Source: Loktanella salsilacus (GTDB lineage: Bacteria; Pseudomonadota; Alphaproteobacteria; Rhodobacterales; Rhodobacteraceae). Taken from it: a stretch of DNA of 64,000 bases. Of this stretch, positions 32,824 through 41,249 are shown in pieces. Both the position numbers and the translations under genes were made by a program. Numbering within the stretch: position 1 is the stretch's first letter; every line of letters begins with the position of its first letter. Location: assembly GCF_900114485.1 (NCBI RefSeq), contig NZ_FOTF01000005.1, positions 124,001-188,000 of the forward strand, given 5' to 3'. Under the pieces are notes generated by a model. That model had not been told where the DNA came from. It searched no databases and worked only from the letters and a program-made list of their open reading frames with translations.

Positions 32824-33453
32824 ATGCGCTTGTTTCTTATAATCTGTGTCCTTGTCGCGTGCAGCTTGATTGTATCGACACTGTGGGTTGGATGGGAAAT
32901 TACCCTGACATCTGAAAGCGGTATGGTCGAGCTGGCGGGGCTGATTGTATTCGCGCTTGGCGCTGTGCTTTCACTTTGGCGCATGCCAAAGGGCACATGG
33001 CGCCGTTGGTGGCCAATTCCGACAGTCTTCGTTCTGTTCTGCCTGCGCGAATTGGACGTGCATGACGCGTTCTTTACGCCCGGCCTGCTGCAGACCAAAA
33101 TCTTCACCAGCGCAGCCCCGCTGTGGCAAAAGGGCGTGTCAGCCGCTGCCATGGGCGGCATACTATTAACGCTCGTGCTGCTTGTGATGCGCGGGACGCG
33201 GCCTCTCATTCATGCGTTGCGGAACGGTCAAGGCTGGGCCTGGGCCATCATGGGCGGAGTTTGCTTTGCTGTTGCGTCGGTCTTGGTTGATGGGGCCGAC
33301 AGGCAGTTGGCCGCGATCGGCGTGACGCTGCCATATGCGGATGCGCCAATTTGGACTGCTGTAGAGGAGATACTGGAGCTTTGCTTTGCGCTGTCGCTGA
33401 TTTTCGCGATCTGCAAATGGGGCCGGAACGACGCGGGCCTTCGCGCGGCCTGA
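32824..33453 (+). CDS. Integral membrane protein of unknown function
   Basis: The ATG at 32824 gives 209 residues with about six hydrophobic segments; the longer frame upstream has no support, and the ribosome binding site (AAGTAAG) is weak. Conserved-looking elements are FLFCLRELDVHD-like residues (CLRELDVHDAFFTP) after the third helix, and EEILELCFALSLI in the last. The upstream 80 bases carry AT-rich sequence consistent with a promoter. I do not recognise a family. Confidence 0.65.
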   Translation: MRLFLIICVLVACSLIVSTLWVGWEITLTSESGMVELAGLIVFALGAVLSLWRMPKGTWRRWWPIPTVFVLFCLRELDVHDAFFTPGLLQTKIFTSAAPLWQKGVSAAAMGGILLTLVLLVMRGTRPLIHALRNGQGWAWAIMGGVCFAVASVLVDGADRQLAAIGVTLPYADAPIWTAVEEILELCFALSLIFAICKWGRNDAGLRAA

Positions 33454-33504
33454 CGTCGGCACAAATGACCACTTTTGTTGGTGCCGCGGCAAAGTCGCAT
33501 ACAA

Positions 33505-33533
33505 AAAGGGGCCGCGCATCGCACGGCCCCTTT
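33505..33533. terminator. Bidirectional terminator between a membrane protein gene and a peroxiredoxin gene
   Basis: Arms AAAGGGGCCG and CGGCCCCTTT are perfect, with a 9-base loop. On the minus strand the stem is followed by TTTTTGTATG, ending the peroxiredoxin transcript; on the plus strand it lies 52 bases after the membrane protein stop. Confidence 0.85.
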
Positions 33534-33553
33534 GTCGTTCAAGCGTGCAAGGC

Positions 33554-34045
33554 TTAGCCCATCGCGTCCAGCAGGCTTTCCCCGCCAGAGATGTCGCATT
33601 GGCCGGGGCCGGGCTCTTCGTTCAGGATGGTGACGACACCGTCCTTGACCAGCATCGCATAGCGCTTGGACCGGTTCACAAAGCCGACGGGCGGCGCAGA
33701 GAATTCCATGCCGATAGCTTTGGTGAATGTCGCCTCGGCGTCGGCCAGCATGGTGATGCCTGCGTCAATCGCGCCGGTCGCATCGCCCCAAGCCTTCATC
33801 ACGAAAGGATCGTTGACGGAGATGCAGATCACCTCGTCCACGCCTTTGGCCTTTAGCTGTGGCAGCGTGCGGATAAAGCTGGGGACGTGGGCCGTGGTGC
33901 AGGTGCCGGTATAGGCGCCGGGCAGGCCAAAGATGACGACGGTTCGGCCCTTAAGTTTGTCCGCCATCGCGACGGACTGCGGGCCATCAGCGCCCATGGT
34001 CAGAACGCTGGCATCCGGCAGCGTGTCACCTGTTGTGATGGTCAT
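33554..34045 (-). CDS. Peroxiredoxin of the Prx5/AHP1 type
   Basis: The ATG at 34045 gives 163 residues; the frame is open further upstream only as an overlap with the flavoprotein gene on the other strand. The peroxidatic cysteine is C49 in LPGAYTGTCTTAHVPSF, close to the Prx5 consensus but with G instead of P before T. Later elements VNDPFVMKAWGD and MLADAEATFTKAIG are typical. It reduces hydrogen and alkyl peroxides using glutathione or glutaredoxin. It is divergent from the flavoprotein gene, which may be coregulated. Confidence 0.93.
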   Translation of the reverse strand: MTITTGDTLPDASVLTMGADGPQSVAMADKLKGRTVVIFGLPGAYTGTCTTAHVPSFIRTLPQLKAKGVDEVICISVNDPFVMKAWGDATGAIDAGITMLADAEATFTKAIGMEFSAPPVGFVNRSKRYAMLVKDGVVTILNEEPGPGQCDISGGESLLDAMG

Positions 34046-34129
34046 AAGCGTTTCCCTATCTGAATTGCCTCTGTCACGCATAGGCATATAGGGTGCGCGG
34101 CGACAGGGCCAGTAGAGGGAAGTCACGAT

Positions 34130-35341
34130 ATGCGCAGGATTTTGGTGATTGGCGGCGGTCAAGCGGCGGCGGCTTTGATTGGCAAGCTGGTGGCGAATGG
34201 CGTGACGTCGGGAATCACACTGGTCAGCGGCGAACCGCACGCCCCTTATCAGCGCCCGCCCCTGTCCAAGGCGTATTTGCTGGGTGACATGGCGCAGGAC
34301 CGGCTCTTTTTCCGGCCCGCGGCGTGGTATGCGGATAACGGCGTGACCCTGCGGCTGGGCACAAGGGCTGTTGGCGTTGATGCGACGTTGAAGCAGGTGA
34401 CGCTGAGCGGCGGCGATGTGCTGGACTACGACGATCTGGTGCTGACCACCGGCGCATGGCCGCGCACCCTGCCCGCCAGTATTGGCGGCAGCTTGGACAA
34501 CGTCTTTGCCGTGCGCGATCTGGCGGATGCGGATGCGATGGCACCGCATTTCAAGCAAGGCGCGCGCTGTTTGATCGTCGGCGGCGGCTATATCGGGCTA
34601 GAGGCGGCAGCCGTGGCGGCCAAGCGCGGCGTCAAAGTCACGCTGGTCGAAGCGGCAGAGCGTATCTTGCAGCGCGTCGCCTGCCCCGAAACCTCTGACT
34701 ATTTCCGCGACCTGCACCGCAGCCACGGTGTCGATATCCGCGAAGGCACCGGCCTTGTGCGGCTGACGGGCGACGGCGCGGTCACAGGGGCCGAACTGGC
34801 GGATGGCACTGTGCTGGACATCGATTTTGCCGTGGTCGGCGTCGGGATTGCGCCTGCAACGGAATTGGCGGACGGGGCCGGGCTGACGCTGTTTAACGGC
34901 ATTGCTTGCGACGCCCATGGCCGCACATCGGATCCGCATATCTGGGCGGCAGGCGATTGCGCATCTACCCCAGTGCCGGGCGGGCGCGTGCGGATCGAAA
35001 GTGTGGGCAATGCGATTGATCAAGCGGAAATCGTCGCGCAGAACCTGCTGGGGCATGATGTGACCTATCAGCCTGCGGCGTGGTTCTGGTCGGATCAATA
35101 CGATGTGAAACTGCAAATTGCGGGGCTGAACACCGGTTATACCGACGTCTATGTTAAACCGGGCGACGGGCTGGCCCGGTCGCATTGGTATTACAAAGGC
35201 GATCAGTTGATCGCCATCGACGCCATGTCGGACGTACGCAATTACATGGTCGGCAAGCGCCTGATAGAGGGCGGTATCAGCCCTGCGCCAAGTGTGGTGA
35301 TCGACCCGAGCACGGATATGAAGGCCTTGCTGCGCACATGA
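34130..35341 (+). CDS. FAD-dependent NAD(P)H oxidoreductase (ferredoxin reductase-like)
   Basis: The 403-residue flavoprotein has the FAD motif ILVIGGGQAAAALI at the N terminus, the segment YQRPPLSKAYLLG, a second dinucleotide motif CLIVGGGYIGLEAA (about 145-158), and HIWAAGDCAS. These are the features of rubredoxin/ferredoxin reductases of the BphA4/PdR family, which pass electrons from NADH to small iron-sulfur proteins. No partner ferredoxin or P450 is adjacent. The stop overlaps the rsmD start by ATGA. Confidence 0.9.
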   Translation: MRRILVIGGGQAAAALIGKLVANGVTSGITLVSGEPHAPYQRPPLSKAYLLGDMAQDRLFFRPAAWYADNGVTLRLGTRAVGVDATLKQVTLSGGDVLDYDDLVLTTGAWPRTLPASIGGSLDNVFAVRDLADADAMAPHFKQGARCLIVGGGYIGLEAAAVAAKRGVKVTLVEAAERILQRVACPETSDYFRDLHRSHGVDIREGTGLVRLTGDGAVTGAELADGTVLDIDFAVVGVGIAPATELADGAGLTLFNGIACDAHGRTSDPHIWAAGDCASTPVPGGRVRIESVGNAIDQAEIVAQNLLGHDVTYQPAAWFWSDQYDVKLQIAGLNTGYTDVYVKPGDGLARSHWYYKGDQLIAIDAMSDVRNYMVGKRLIEGGISPAPSVVIDPSTDMKALLRT

Positions 35342-35892
35342 GGATTATCGCAGGCACACACCGCGGCACGGCGTTGGTTCCCGTCGGCGCAGGCGACGCA
35401 GGCGCGCATCTGCGCCCCACCACGGACCGCGTGCGCGAAAGCTTGTTCAACGTGCTGCAAGGCGGGCGCTTTGGCGATCCGATCCGGGGCGCGGCGGTGC
35501 TGGACCTGTTCGCAGGGACCGGCGCGCTGGGGCTAGAGGCACTATCGCGCGGCGCATCCCACGTCACATTCGTGGATGACGGCAAGGTCGCGCAGGGGCT
35601 GATTGCGGGTAATATCGCCAAGGTAAAGCGCGGGGCCGACTGCACCGTCCTGCGCTGCCGCGCCGACACTTTGCCACCTGGAAAAGTGTGCGGGCTGGTG
35701 TTCCTTGATCCGCCTTATGACCAACAACTCGGCCTGCCCGCCCTGCGCGCGGCGCGGGCGGCAGGCTGGATCGCAGCGGGCACGGTCGTGGTCTGGGAAG
35801 AACGCAGTACCCAGATCGCGCCGCAAGGGTTCAAATCCCTCGACACACGCCGCTACGGCGACACATGGATCACGCTAATGGAGGCGATATGA
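35338..35892 (+). CDS. rsmD: 16S rRNA (guanine966-N2)-methyltransferase
   Basis: The ATG at 35338 gives 184 residues. The SAM-binding motif is LDLFAGTGALGLE (55-67) and the catalytic motif IV is DPPY (124-127), both diagnostic for RsmD. It methylates G966 of 16S rRNA during assembly of the small subunit. It begins within the stop of the flavoprotein gene and ends within the start of the HAD gene, so three genes are translationally coupled. Confidence 0.94.
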   Translation: MRIIAGTHRGTALVPVGAGDAGAHLRPTTDRVRESLFNVLQGGRFGDPIRGAAVLDLFAGTGALGLEALSRGASHVTFVDDGKVAQGLIAGNIAKVKRGADCTVLRCRADTLPPGKVCGLVFLDPPYDQQLGLPALRAARAAGWIAAGTVVVWEERSTQIAPQGFKSLDTRRYGDTWITLMEAI

Positions 35893-36530
35893 CACCTGAA
35901 CTGGTGATTTTCGATTGCGATGGCGTGCTGGTGGACACAGAGCCGACGACGGACCGCGTCATCTCGGCCAACCTTGCGCGCTATGGGCTGAACATCGCGC
36001 CCGACATGGTGCACAAGATGTTTGGCGGTGGCACCTTGATGGGCATCGGTGAAGAGGCCCGGCGCATGGGTGCGGACCTGCCCGGCAACTGGCTAGACCA
36101 GACCTATGACGAAGTGTTTGCGGCGCTCGCGCTTGGCGTTGATGTGATGCCCGGCGTAGTGGATCTGCTGGACAAGCTTGATGCCGCAGGGATCCCGACG
36201 GCCATCGCGTCGAACGGGCCGCTGGCCAAGATGAAGGTGTCGTTGACGCCGTCTGGCCTGCTGGACCGCTTTGCCGGGCGGATTTATTCGGGCCACGATT
36301 ATGCGCCCAAACCCGCCCCCGCGATGTTGCTGCACGCCATGGATGTGGCGGGCGCTGCGCCAGTGGCGACGTGGATGATTGACGATATGCCTGCGGGTTG
36401 GGATGCGGCGGCGGCAGCGAGATGCGGCTGCTTCGCCTATGTCGCTGAAGGCGGCGCTGCGCGGGCCGGTGGCCATACGGCAGTACCCGTGACGCATATG
36501 GATCAGATCGCAGCGGCGCTGAACCTGTAA
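35889..36530 (+). CDS. HAD-superfamily phosphatase
   Basis: The ATG at 35889 overlaps the rsmD stop and gives 213 residues. HAD motif I is FDCDGVLVDTEP, motif II lies in IASNGPL, motif III is the lysine of APKPAPAM and motif IV is DDMPAGWDAA. The helical cap is of the phosphoglycolate phosphatase or 6-phosphogluconate phosphatase type (subclass IA). Motif IV carries DDMPAG where related proteins have EDS or DDS. Substrate is not known. Confidence 0.87.
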   Translation: MTPELVIFDCDGVLVDTEPTTDRVISANLARYGLNIAPDMVHKMFGGGTLMGIGEEARRMGADLPGNWLDQTYDEVFAALALGVDVMPGVVDLLDKLDAAGIPTAIASNGPLAKMKVSLTPSGLLDRFAGRIYSGHDYAPKPAPAMLLHAMDVAGAAPVATWMIDDMPAGWDAAAAARCGCFAYVAEGGAARAGGHTAVPVTHMDQIAAALNL

Positions 36531-36532
36531 AA

Positions 36533-36563
36533 AAGCGCCGCCCGTGAAACCCGGGCGGCGCTT
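36533..36563. terminator. Bidirectional terminator between HAD and TRAP genes
   Basis: Perfect 12-base arms AAGCGCCGCCCG and CGGGCGGCGCTT enclose a 7-base loop. On the minus strand T residues follow, ending the TRAP binding protein transcript. On the plus strand it begins two bases after the HAD stop. Confidence 0.88.
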
Positions 36564-36570
36564 AAATCGG

Positions 36571-37608
36571 TTACTCTGTCGCTGTGCCGCGCGCGGCGGT
36601 CATGGCGTCGGTGGCGTCCTGGACCAAGGCCGCGCCGTCAAAGCCTTTGGCGTCCATGTCGGCGATCCAAGTTGCGCGGACGTCCTCGCCCAGCGCCTTG
36701 ATGCGATCTGTTTCTTCGGGCGACAGCACGGCGATTTCGTTGCCGGCGTCTTCCATCACGATACGGCCTTCGGCGTCGCCGATGTCATGCGCCTTGCCTG
36801 CCCAGCGGCTAGCCATCAGGCCGGAATTGGCGTCGATCACGGCCTGCAAATCGTCAGGCATCGCGTCATAGACGTCCTTGTTCATCGCCCACAGGAAATA
36901 CAGGTTATACAGCGCGTCATCGCCAGCGACGTCGGTGTGGCTGTCCGTCAGCTCGTCCAGTTTCAGGCTAGGGGCCATTTCCCATGTGATCACACCGCCA
37001 TCAACCACGCCGCGCGACAGCGCCTCTGTGAAGGACGGGACCGGCATGCCGACGGGCAGCGCGCCCATGGCGGTCAGCAGGTCTGTGGCGGGGCGCGACG
37101 GGCCGCGCAGCTTGACGCCTGCCATATCTTCGATGGTTTGCGGGGCCGCGCCTTTTTTGTGGATGATGCCGGGGCCGTGCATATGGGCCGCGATCAGGTG
37201 GATGTCAGCGAAGTCATCCATCAGATGCGCCTCCGTGTAATGCCACGCGGCGTCGGACGCCTCTTCGCCCGACTTGGGCGTCATGAATGGCAGCTCCAGC
37301 GCCTCGGCTTCGGGGAAACGGCCGGGTTCGTACGACGGGATGACCCAGCCGCCGTCGATGGCGCCGTCGCGGATCAGGTCATACTGGCTGGTCGCGGACC
37401 CGCCCAGCTGCATGAAAGGGTAGAGTTCGACCTTAATGCGGCCATCCGACTGCGCCTCGACCGCGTCGACCCATGGCTGCATGAAATAGGTCGGGTTCGC
37501 GCTGGCGGGGGACACGAAGTGCTGAAAGCGCAGCGTGACCTCTTGCGCGGCAAGGGGGGTGGACAGGGCAAGCGTGGCCGCAAAAGCGGCAGCAAAAGAC
37601 TGGTGCAT
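36571..37608 (-). CDS. TRAP transporter substrate-binding protein (DctP family), orphan
   Basis: The 345-residue precursor begins with a signal peptide ending near LAAQE, so the product is periplasmic. Family features include EVTLRFQHFVSPASANP at the mature start, the segment VKLRGPSRPATDLLTAMG, and the conserved arginine that contacts carboxylates in this region. AAGGA precedes the ATG. Neither the small (DctQ) nor large (DctM) membrane component is next to it, so it must work with a transporter elsewhere or have a different role. Confidence 0.88.
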   Translation of the reverse strand: MHQSFAAAFAATLALSTPLAAQEVTLRFQHFVSPASANPTYFMQPWVDAVEAQSDGRIKVELYPFMQLGGSATSQYDLIRDGAIDGGWVIPSYEPGRFPEAEALELPFMTPKSGEEASDAAWHYTEAHLMDDFADIHLIAAHMHGPGIIHKKGAAPQTIEDMAGVKLRGPSRPATDLLTAMGALPVGMPVPSFTEALSRGVVDGGVITWEMAPSLKLDELTDSHTDVAGDDALYNLYFLWAMNKDVYDAMPDDLQAVIDANSGLMASRWAGKAHDIGDAEGRIVMEDAGNEIAVLSPEETDRIKALGEDVRATWIADMDAKGFDGAALVQDATDAMTAARGTATE

Positions 37609-37698
37609 AACTGCATCCTTGAATTGGTAATGTTGGGGGGTGCCACCGCTAGTGGTGACATTGATATGGGTCAGTTGCGAATGGATTGCAAGTGAAGA

Positions 37699-38856
37699 TC
37701 AGGATTTTTTGCCGCTCAGCCGCTCTGACCACAAGATATGCCCGGTCGCCAGCAATGCCACAGCCATGCCGCCAAGGCCCAGCGCCTGCACGCCGCCGAT
37801 GCCCATGACAACGCTGCCAATCGCCGATCCAGCCGCCGCGCCGATGTAAATCGCGGCGGCGTTCAGTGCCAAAACGATGGGCGCAGCGGCGGGGCGCAGG
37901 GCGATGATCCGCATCTGCTGGCCTGCCATCATCGACCAGATGAACAGCGACCACAGCGCGATCAGCGCCACCAGCGCCGGGCTGGGCAGCGGCATTAGGG
38001 AAAACAGCGGCAGGGTCGCGACTTGGCCTGCGCACAAGATCAGCAATGTGCGGAATGGCCCGATCCGGTCTGCAATCGCACCGCCCGCCAGATTGCCGAT
38101 GACCGCCGCCGCGCCAAACACCAGCAAGATCGCGGTGATCCCGTCGCGGCCATAGCCCATGGTCTGTTCCAGCAACGGCGCAAGGTAAGTATAAAGCACA
38201 TAGGCCGCCGCAAGGAACGTCGCGGTAAAGCTGACGGCCAGCATCGTGGGGCCGTCGCGCAGGGTGCGCCCCAGCTCTGGCAAGGTGACCGTTTGAAACG
38301 CAAGGCCGCTTGGCACGGTGCGCCAAATAAGCGGGATGATCGGCAGGGCCAGCAGCGCCACAACGACAAAGGCCGCGCGCCAGCCAAAGGTATAGGCGAT
38401 GAAACTGCCCGCTGGCACACCCAGCACCTGCGCCAGCGATAGGCCGAAGATGACAGCGGCCAGCGCTTTGCCCCGGCGTTCGGGCGCAGACAGGCCAGCG
38501 GCGACGGACGCGCTGACGGGCGTTAGCATGCCAGCGCCAGCGGCGGCCAGAATGCGGGTCAGGTGCAAGGTGAATTCCGTCGGCGCGATGGCCGACAGCA
38601 GGTTCGCAACGGCAAACCCGGTCAGCGCATAGGCCAGCACGCGCCTGCGCCCGACCGATCCGGTCAGCGACACCAGCAGCGGCGACAGCACGGCGTAGGC
38701 CAGCGCATAGGTCGTCATCAGCCAGCCCGTGCGGCCCGGCGCAATGCCGAAATCCTGGCCCACGGGTGTCAGCATGCCGATCAGCACAAAGGCCCCCATG
38801 CCGATGACGAAATTCGCCGCCGACAGGACCGGGATCAGCCGAGGCGGCGTGGTCAC
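37699..38856 (-). CDS. MFS permease, drug or sugar efflux type, GTG start
   Basis: The 385-residue protein has twelve predicted helices with the MFS loop motif as LTGSVGRRRVLAYAL and the Cmx/AraJ-like pattern GAFVLIGMLTPVGQDFGI in helix 1. It belongs to the DHA12-type efflux branch, but the substrate is unknown. The GTG start overlaps the TGA of map as GTGA, so its translation is tied to the peptidase gene. That coupling of map with an efflux pump is unusual. Confidence 0.86.
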   Translation of the reverse strand: MTTPPRLIPVLSAANFVIGMGAFVLIGMLTPVGQDFGIAPGRTGWLMTTYALAYAVLSPLLVSLTGSVGRRRVLAYALTGFAVANLLSAIAPTEFTLHLTRILAAAGAGMLTPVSASVAAGLSAPERRGKALAAVIFGLSLAQVLGVPAGSFIAYTFGWRAAFVVVALLALPIIPLIWRTVPSGLAFQTVTLPELGRTLRDGPTMLAVSFTATFLAAAYVLYTYLAPLLEQTMGYGRDGITAILLVFGAAAVIGNLAGGAIADRIGPFRTLLILCAGQVATLPLFSLMPLPSPALVALIALWSLFIWSMMAGQQMRIIALRPAAAPIVLALNAAAIYIGAAAGSAIGSVVMGIGGVQALGLGGMAVALLATGHILWSERLSGKKS

Positions 38857-39722
38857 TCTGTTTGGGTCGGGTAGAACCGTCCGGCGGGCGATGTCGTAAA
38901 GACCTCGCAGCCTTGTGCGGTGATGCCGATGGAATGTTCGAACTGGGCCGACAACGACTTGTCAAAGGTCACGGCAGTCCAGTCGTCGATCAGGACCTGC
39001 GTTTCAGGGCGGCCCAAGTTGATCATCGGCTCGATGGTGAAAAACATGCCTTCCTCTAGCACTGGGCCGGTGCCAGCGCGGCCATAGTGCAGCACGTTTG
39101 GCGGTGCGTGGAACACCCGGCCAAGGCCGTGGCCGCAGAAATCGCGCACAACCGAACAGCGCTGGGATTCGGCGTAGGCTTGGATCGCATGGCCGATATC
39201 ACCAAAGGTATTGCCGGGCTTTGCCGCCTCGATCGCAAGCATCAGGCAGTCGTGCGTGACCTCGATCAAGCGGGCTGCTTTGGGCGACGCGGTTCCGGCG
39301 ACATACATGCGGCTGGTGTCGCCGTACCAGCCATCGACGATGACGGTGACGTCGATGTTCAGGATATCGCCATCTTTCAGCTTGTCGTCATCGCGGCGCT
39401 TTTCAAGATTTTTGGAAATCGTCTCGTCTTTGGCCTTGGGGATCGGCGCGCCGGGGATGCCGTGGCACACGACGTGGTTCACCGAAATGCAGCTGGCGTG
39501 CTGATAACCGCGATACCCGATGGTGGCAGAGGTCGCGCCTGCTTGCTCTACCCATTCGGTAATCAGCTGGTCCAGCTTGCTTGTTGTCTGGCCGACCACG
39601 ACGTGATCGGCGATATCGTCAAGGATTTGCGCGGCAAGGCGTCCTGCGCGGTTCATGCCGCCAAAGTCCGAAAGCGCGTGCAGCCGGATGCCGTCGCGGG
39701 TGAGTTGTGTGGTGTCGGTCAT
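38853..39722 (-). CDS. map: Type I methionine aminopeptidase with an insertion
   Basis: From the ATG at 39722 the protein has 289 residues, longer than the usual 250-275. Metal ligands are D124 (LNIDVTV), D135 (YGDTSRM), then histidine in GHGLGR and glutamates in TIEPM and FEHSI. A charged insertion of about 23 residues (about 92-114, containing DETISKNLEKRRDDD) separates CHGIPG from KLKDGDI, where other enzymes have a short turn. The enzyme removes initiator methionine. The following MFS gene begins within its stop. Confidence 0.93.
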   Translation of the reverse strand: MTDTTQLTRDGIRLHALSDFGGMNRAGRLAAQILDDIADHVVVGQTTSKLDQLITEWVEQAGATSATIGYRGYQHASCISVNHVVCHGIPGAPIPKAKDETISKNLEKRRDDDKLKDGDILNIDVTVIVDGWYGDTSRMYVAGTASPKAARLIEVTHDCLMLAIEAAKPGNTFGDIGHAIQAYAESQRCSVVRDFCGHGLGRVFHAPPNVLHYGRAGTGPVLEEGMFFTIEPMINLGRPETQVLIDDWTAVTFDKSLSAQFEHSIGITAQGCEVFTTSPAGRFYPTQTE

Positions 39723-39787
39723 CGCGTCATACCTGTACTTGCTGTCTATCGCCCACATAGGGCTTTTTATGCCGCACGGCCACCCCG

Positions 39788-40486
39788 TCAGGGATTCACG
39801 CTGCGCACTTCGCCTAATGTGATGCCCTGCGGGGTGATATTGCAATCCATTGCCAGCACCTCCACCCCTGCTGCGCGGGCGGCGTCAAAGGCTGCGCCGT
39901 AGGCTGGGTCGATGTCGCGGGCGATGCCGGCGCGGGTGCAATCGGTGCGGGTGATCAGGTAAAACACCATCGCGCGGTGCCCCAATGCCACCATCTGCGC
40001 CAGATCCGCCATATGCCGCGCGCCGCGCAGGGTTTTGCTGTCGGGAAATTCAACCAGCGGCGCGGTCCGGCAAAAATTGGCGCTTTTAACCTCTAGATAC
40101 AAATCAGGGCCGCCGCCCGTCAGCAGGAAATCCACACGGCTTTTATCGGCATAGGGTACTTCTGATCTGACCTCGGTATAGCCTTCCAGCCCCGGGACCC
40201 GTCCGGCCCGCAGCCCTTCGCCCACGATGCGGTTGGGCAGCGCGGTATCGACGCAGACAAAATCGGCCCCCAGTTCCAGCAGCCGCCAGCCGTAGTCAAG
40301 CTTGGTCTTAGGATTGTCGTTCGGCTCTAGCCAGATGCGGCTTCCGGGCACAGCGGTGCCGGTCATCGCGCCGGGATTGGGGATATGGGCCGTCACCTCG
40401 CGCCCATCCGGCAGCGTGCAATCGGCCAGAAACCGTTTGTAGCGGCGGATCAGCGTGGCGGGGATCAGGGGCGTGGCAAAGTCCAT
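39788..40486 (-). CDS. sfsA: SfsA family DNA/RNA nuclease
   Basis: The ATG at 40486 gives 232 residues, the normal length; the frame is open further upstream without a start signal. Typical SfsA segments are RYKRFLADCTLPDG, AHIPNPGAMTG, the PD-(D/E)XK-like core SRVDFLLTGGGPDLYLEVKSA, and FPDSKTLRGARHM. SfsA binds and cleaves nucleic acids in vitro and was first described as a sugar fermentation stimulation protein. It is divergent from the CinA-like gene with only 40 bases between starts. Confidence 0.93.
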   Translation of the reverse strand: MDFATPLIPATLIRRYKRFLADCTLPDGREVTAHIPNPGAMTGTAVPGSRIWLEPNDNPKTKLDYGWRLLELGADFVCVDTALPNRIVGEGLRAGRVPGLEGYTEVRSEVPYADKSRVDFLLTGGGPDLYLEVKSANFCRTAPLVEFPDSKTLRGARHMADLAQMVALGHRAMVFYLITRTDCTRAGIARDIDPAYGAAFDAARAAGVEVLAMDCNITPQGITLGEVRSVNP

Positions 40487-40526
40487 GCGGCGGGCTATAC
40501 CAACAGGCGAACCCAAGGAGAAGTCC

Positions 40527-41249
40527 ATGTCAAACCCCACCGCCGCCATGTTGGTCATCGGAGACGAGATCCTGTCAGGCCGCACCCGCGATTCCAACAC
40601 CAACTATCTGGCTAAGGCGCTGACCGACGTCGGCATTGACCTGAAAGAGGCCCGCGTCGTCAGCGACGACCAGTCTGCTATTGTCGCGGCCGTAAAGGCG
40701 CTGTCGGACGCCTATGATCACGTCTTTACCAGCGGCGGCATTGGGCCAACGCATGACGACATCACGGCAGACGCGATCGGTGCCGCCTTTGGCGCGCATG
40801 TCGGCGTGCGCGATGATGCCCGCGCCCTGCTTCAGGCGCATTACGACCGCGCAGGCACGACCTTGAACGAGGCGCGTTTGCGCATGGCCCGTATTCCCGA
40901 CGGCGCGGCCCTGATCGACAACCCCGTCAGCACCGCGCCTGGCTTTACCATCAAAAACGTCAACGTCATGGCCGGCGTGCCATCCGTGTTCGAGGCGATG
41001 GTGGCGAGCGTGATCAGCAAGCTGGCGCACGGTGCCCCGCTATTGTCGGAAAACTGGCGCATTATGCGCGGTGAAGGCGATGTCGCCGCGCCATTGGCGC
41101 AGATCGCGGCGGATCATCCTGACCTGTCGCTGGGGTCCTACCCGTTCCAAAAGGACGGGGCCTACGGCACCAATATCGTCATTCGCGGCACCGATCAGAC
41201 CCGCGTCGCGGCGGCAATGGCCCAGTTGCAGGCGCTGTTCCCCGCATGA
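40527..41249 (+). CDS. Molybdopterin-binding (CinA N-terminal domain) protein
   Basis: Start at ATG 40527 with AAGGAG eight bases before. The 240 residues correspond to the MoaB/MogA-like domain of CinA: LVIGDEILSGRTRDSNTNYLAK at the start, SGGIGPTHDDITADAI, and GFTIKNVNVMAGVPSVFEAM. It lacks the C-terminal CinA deamidase domain, as do many stand-alone alphaproteobacterial homologues. Possible roles are nucleotide pyrophosphatase activity or molybdopterin binding. First of four overlapping genes. Confidence 0.88.
   Translation: MSNPTAAMLVIGDEILSGRTRDSNTNYLAKALTDVGIDLKEARVVSDDQSAIVAAVKALSDAYDHVFTSGGIGPTHDDITADAIGAAFGAHVGVRDDARALLQAHYDRAGTTLNEARLRMARIPDGAALIDNPVSTAPGFTIKNVNVMAGVPSVFEAMVASVISKLAHGAPLLSENWRIMRGEGDVAAPLAQIAADHPDLSLGSYPFQKDGAYGTNIVIRGTDQTRVAAAMAQLQALFPA

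Noticed and set aside
33554-34558. A longer start for the peroxiredoxin gene (334 residues)
   Set aside because: The extra 170 residues are the antisense of the flavoprotein gene; the family length is about 160 and an ATG exists at 34045.
36544-37695. A 383-codon plus-strand frame opposite the TRAP binding protein gene
   Set aside because: Composition is of shadow type and the opposite strand encodes a clear DctP protein with signal peptide.
37649-38965. A 438-codon minus-strand frame overlapping the MFS gene in another phase
   Set aside because: Its translation lacks any family pattern, while the alternative phase encodes twelve membrane helices with MFS motifs.
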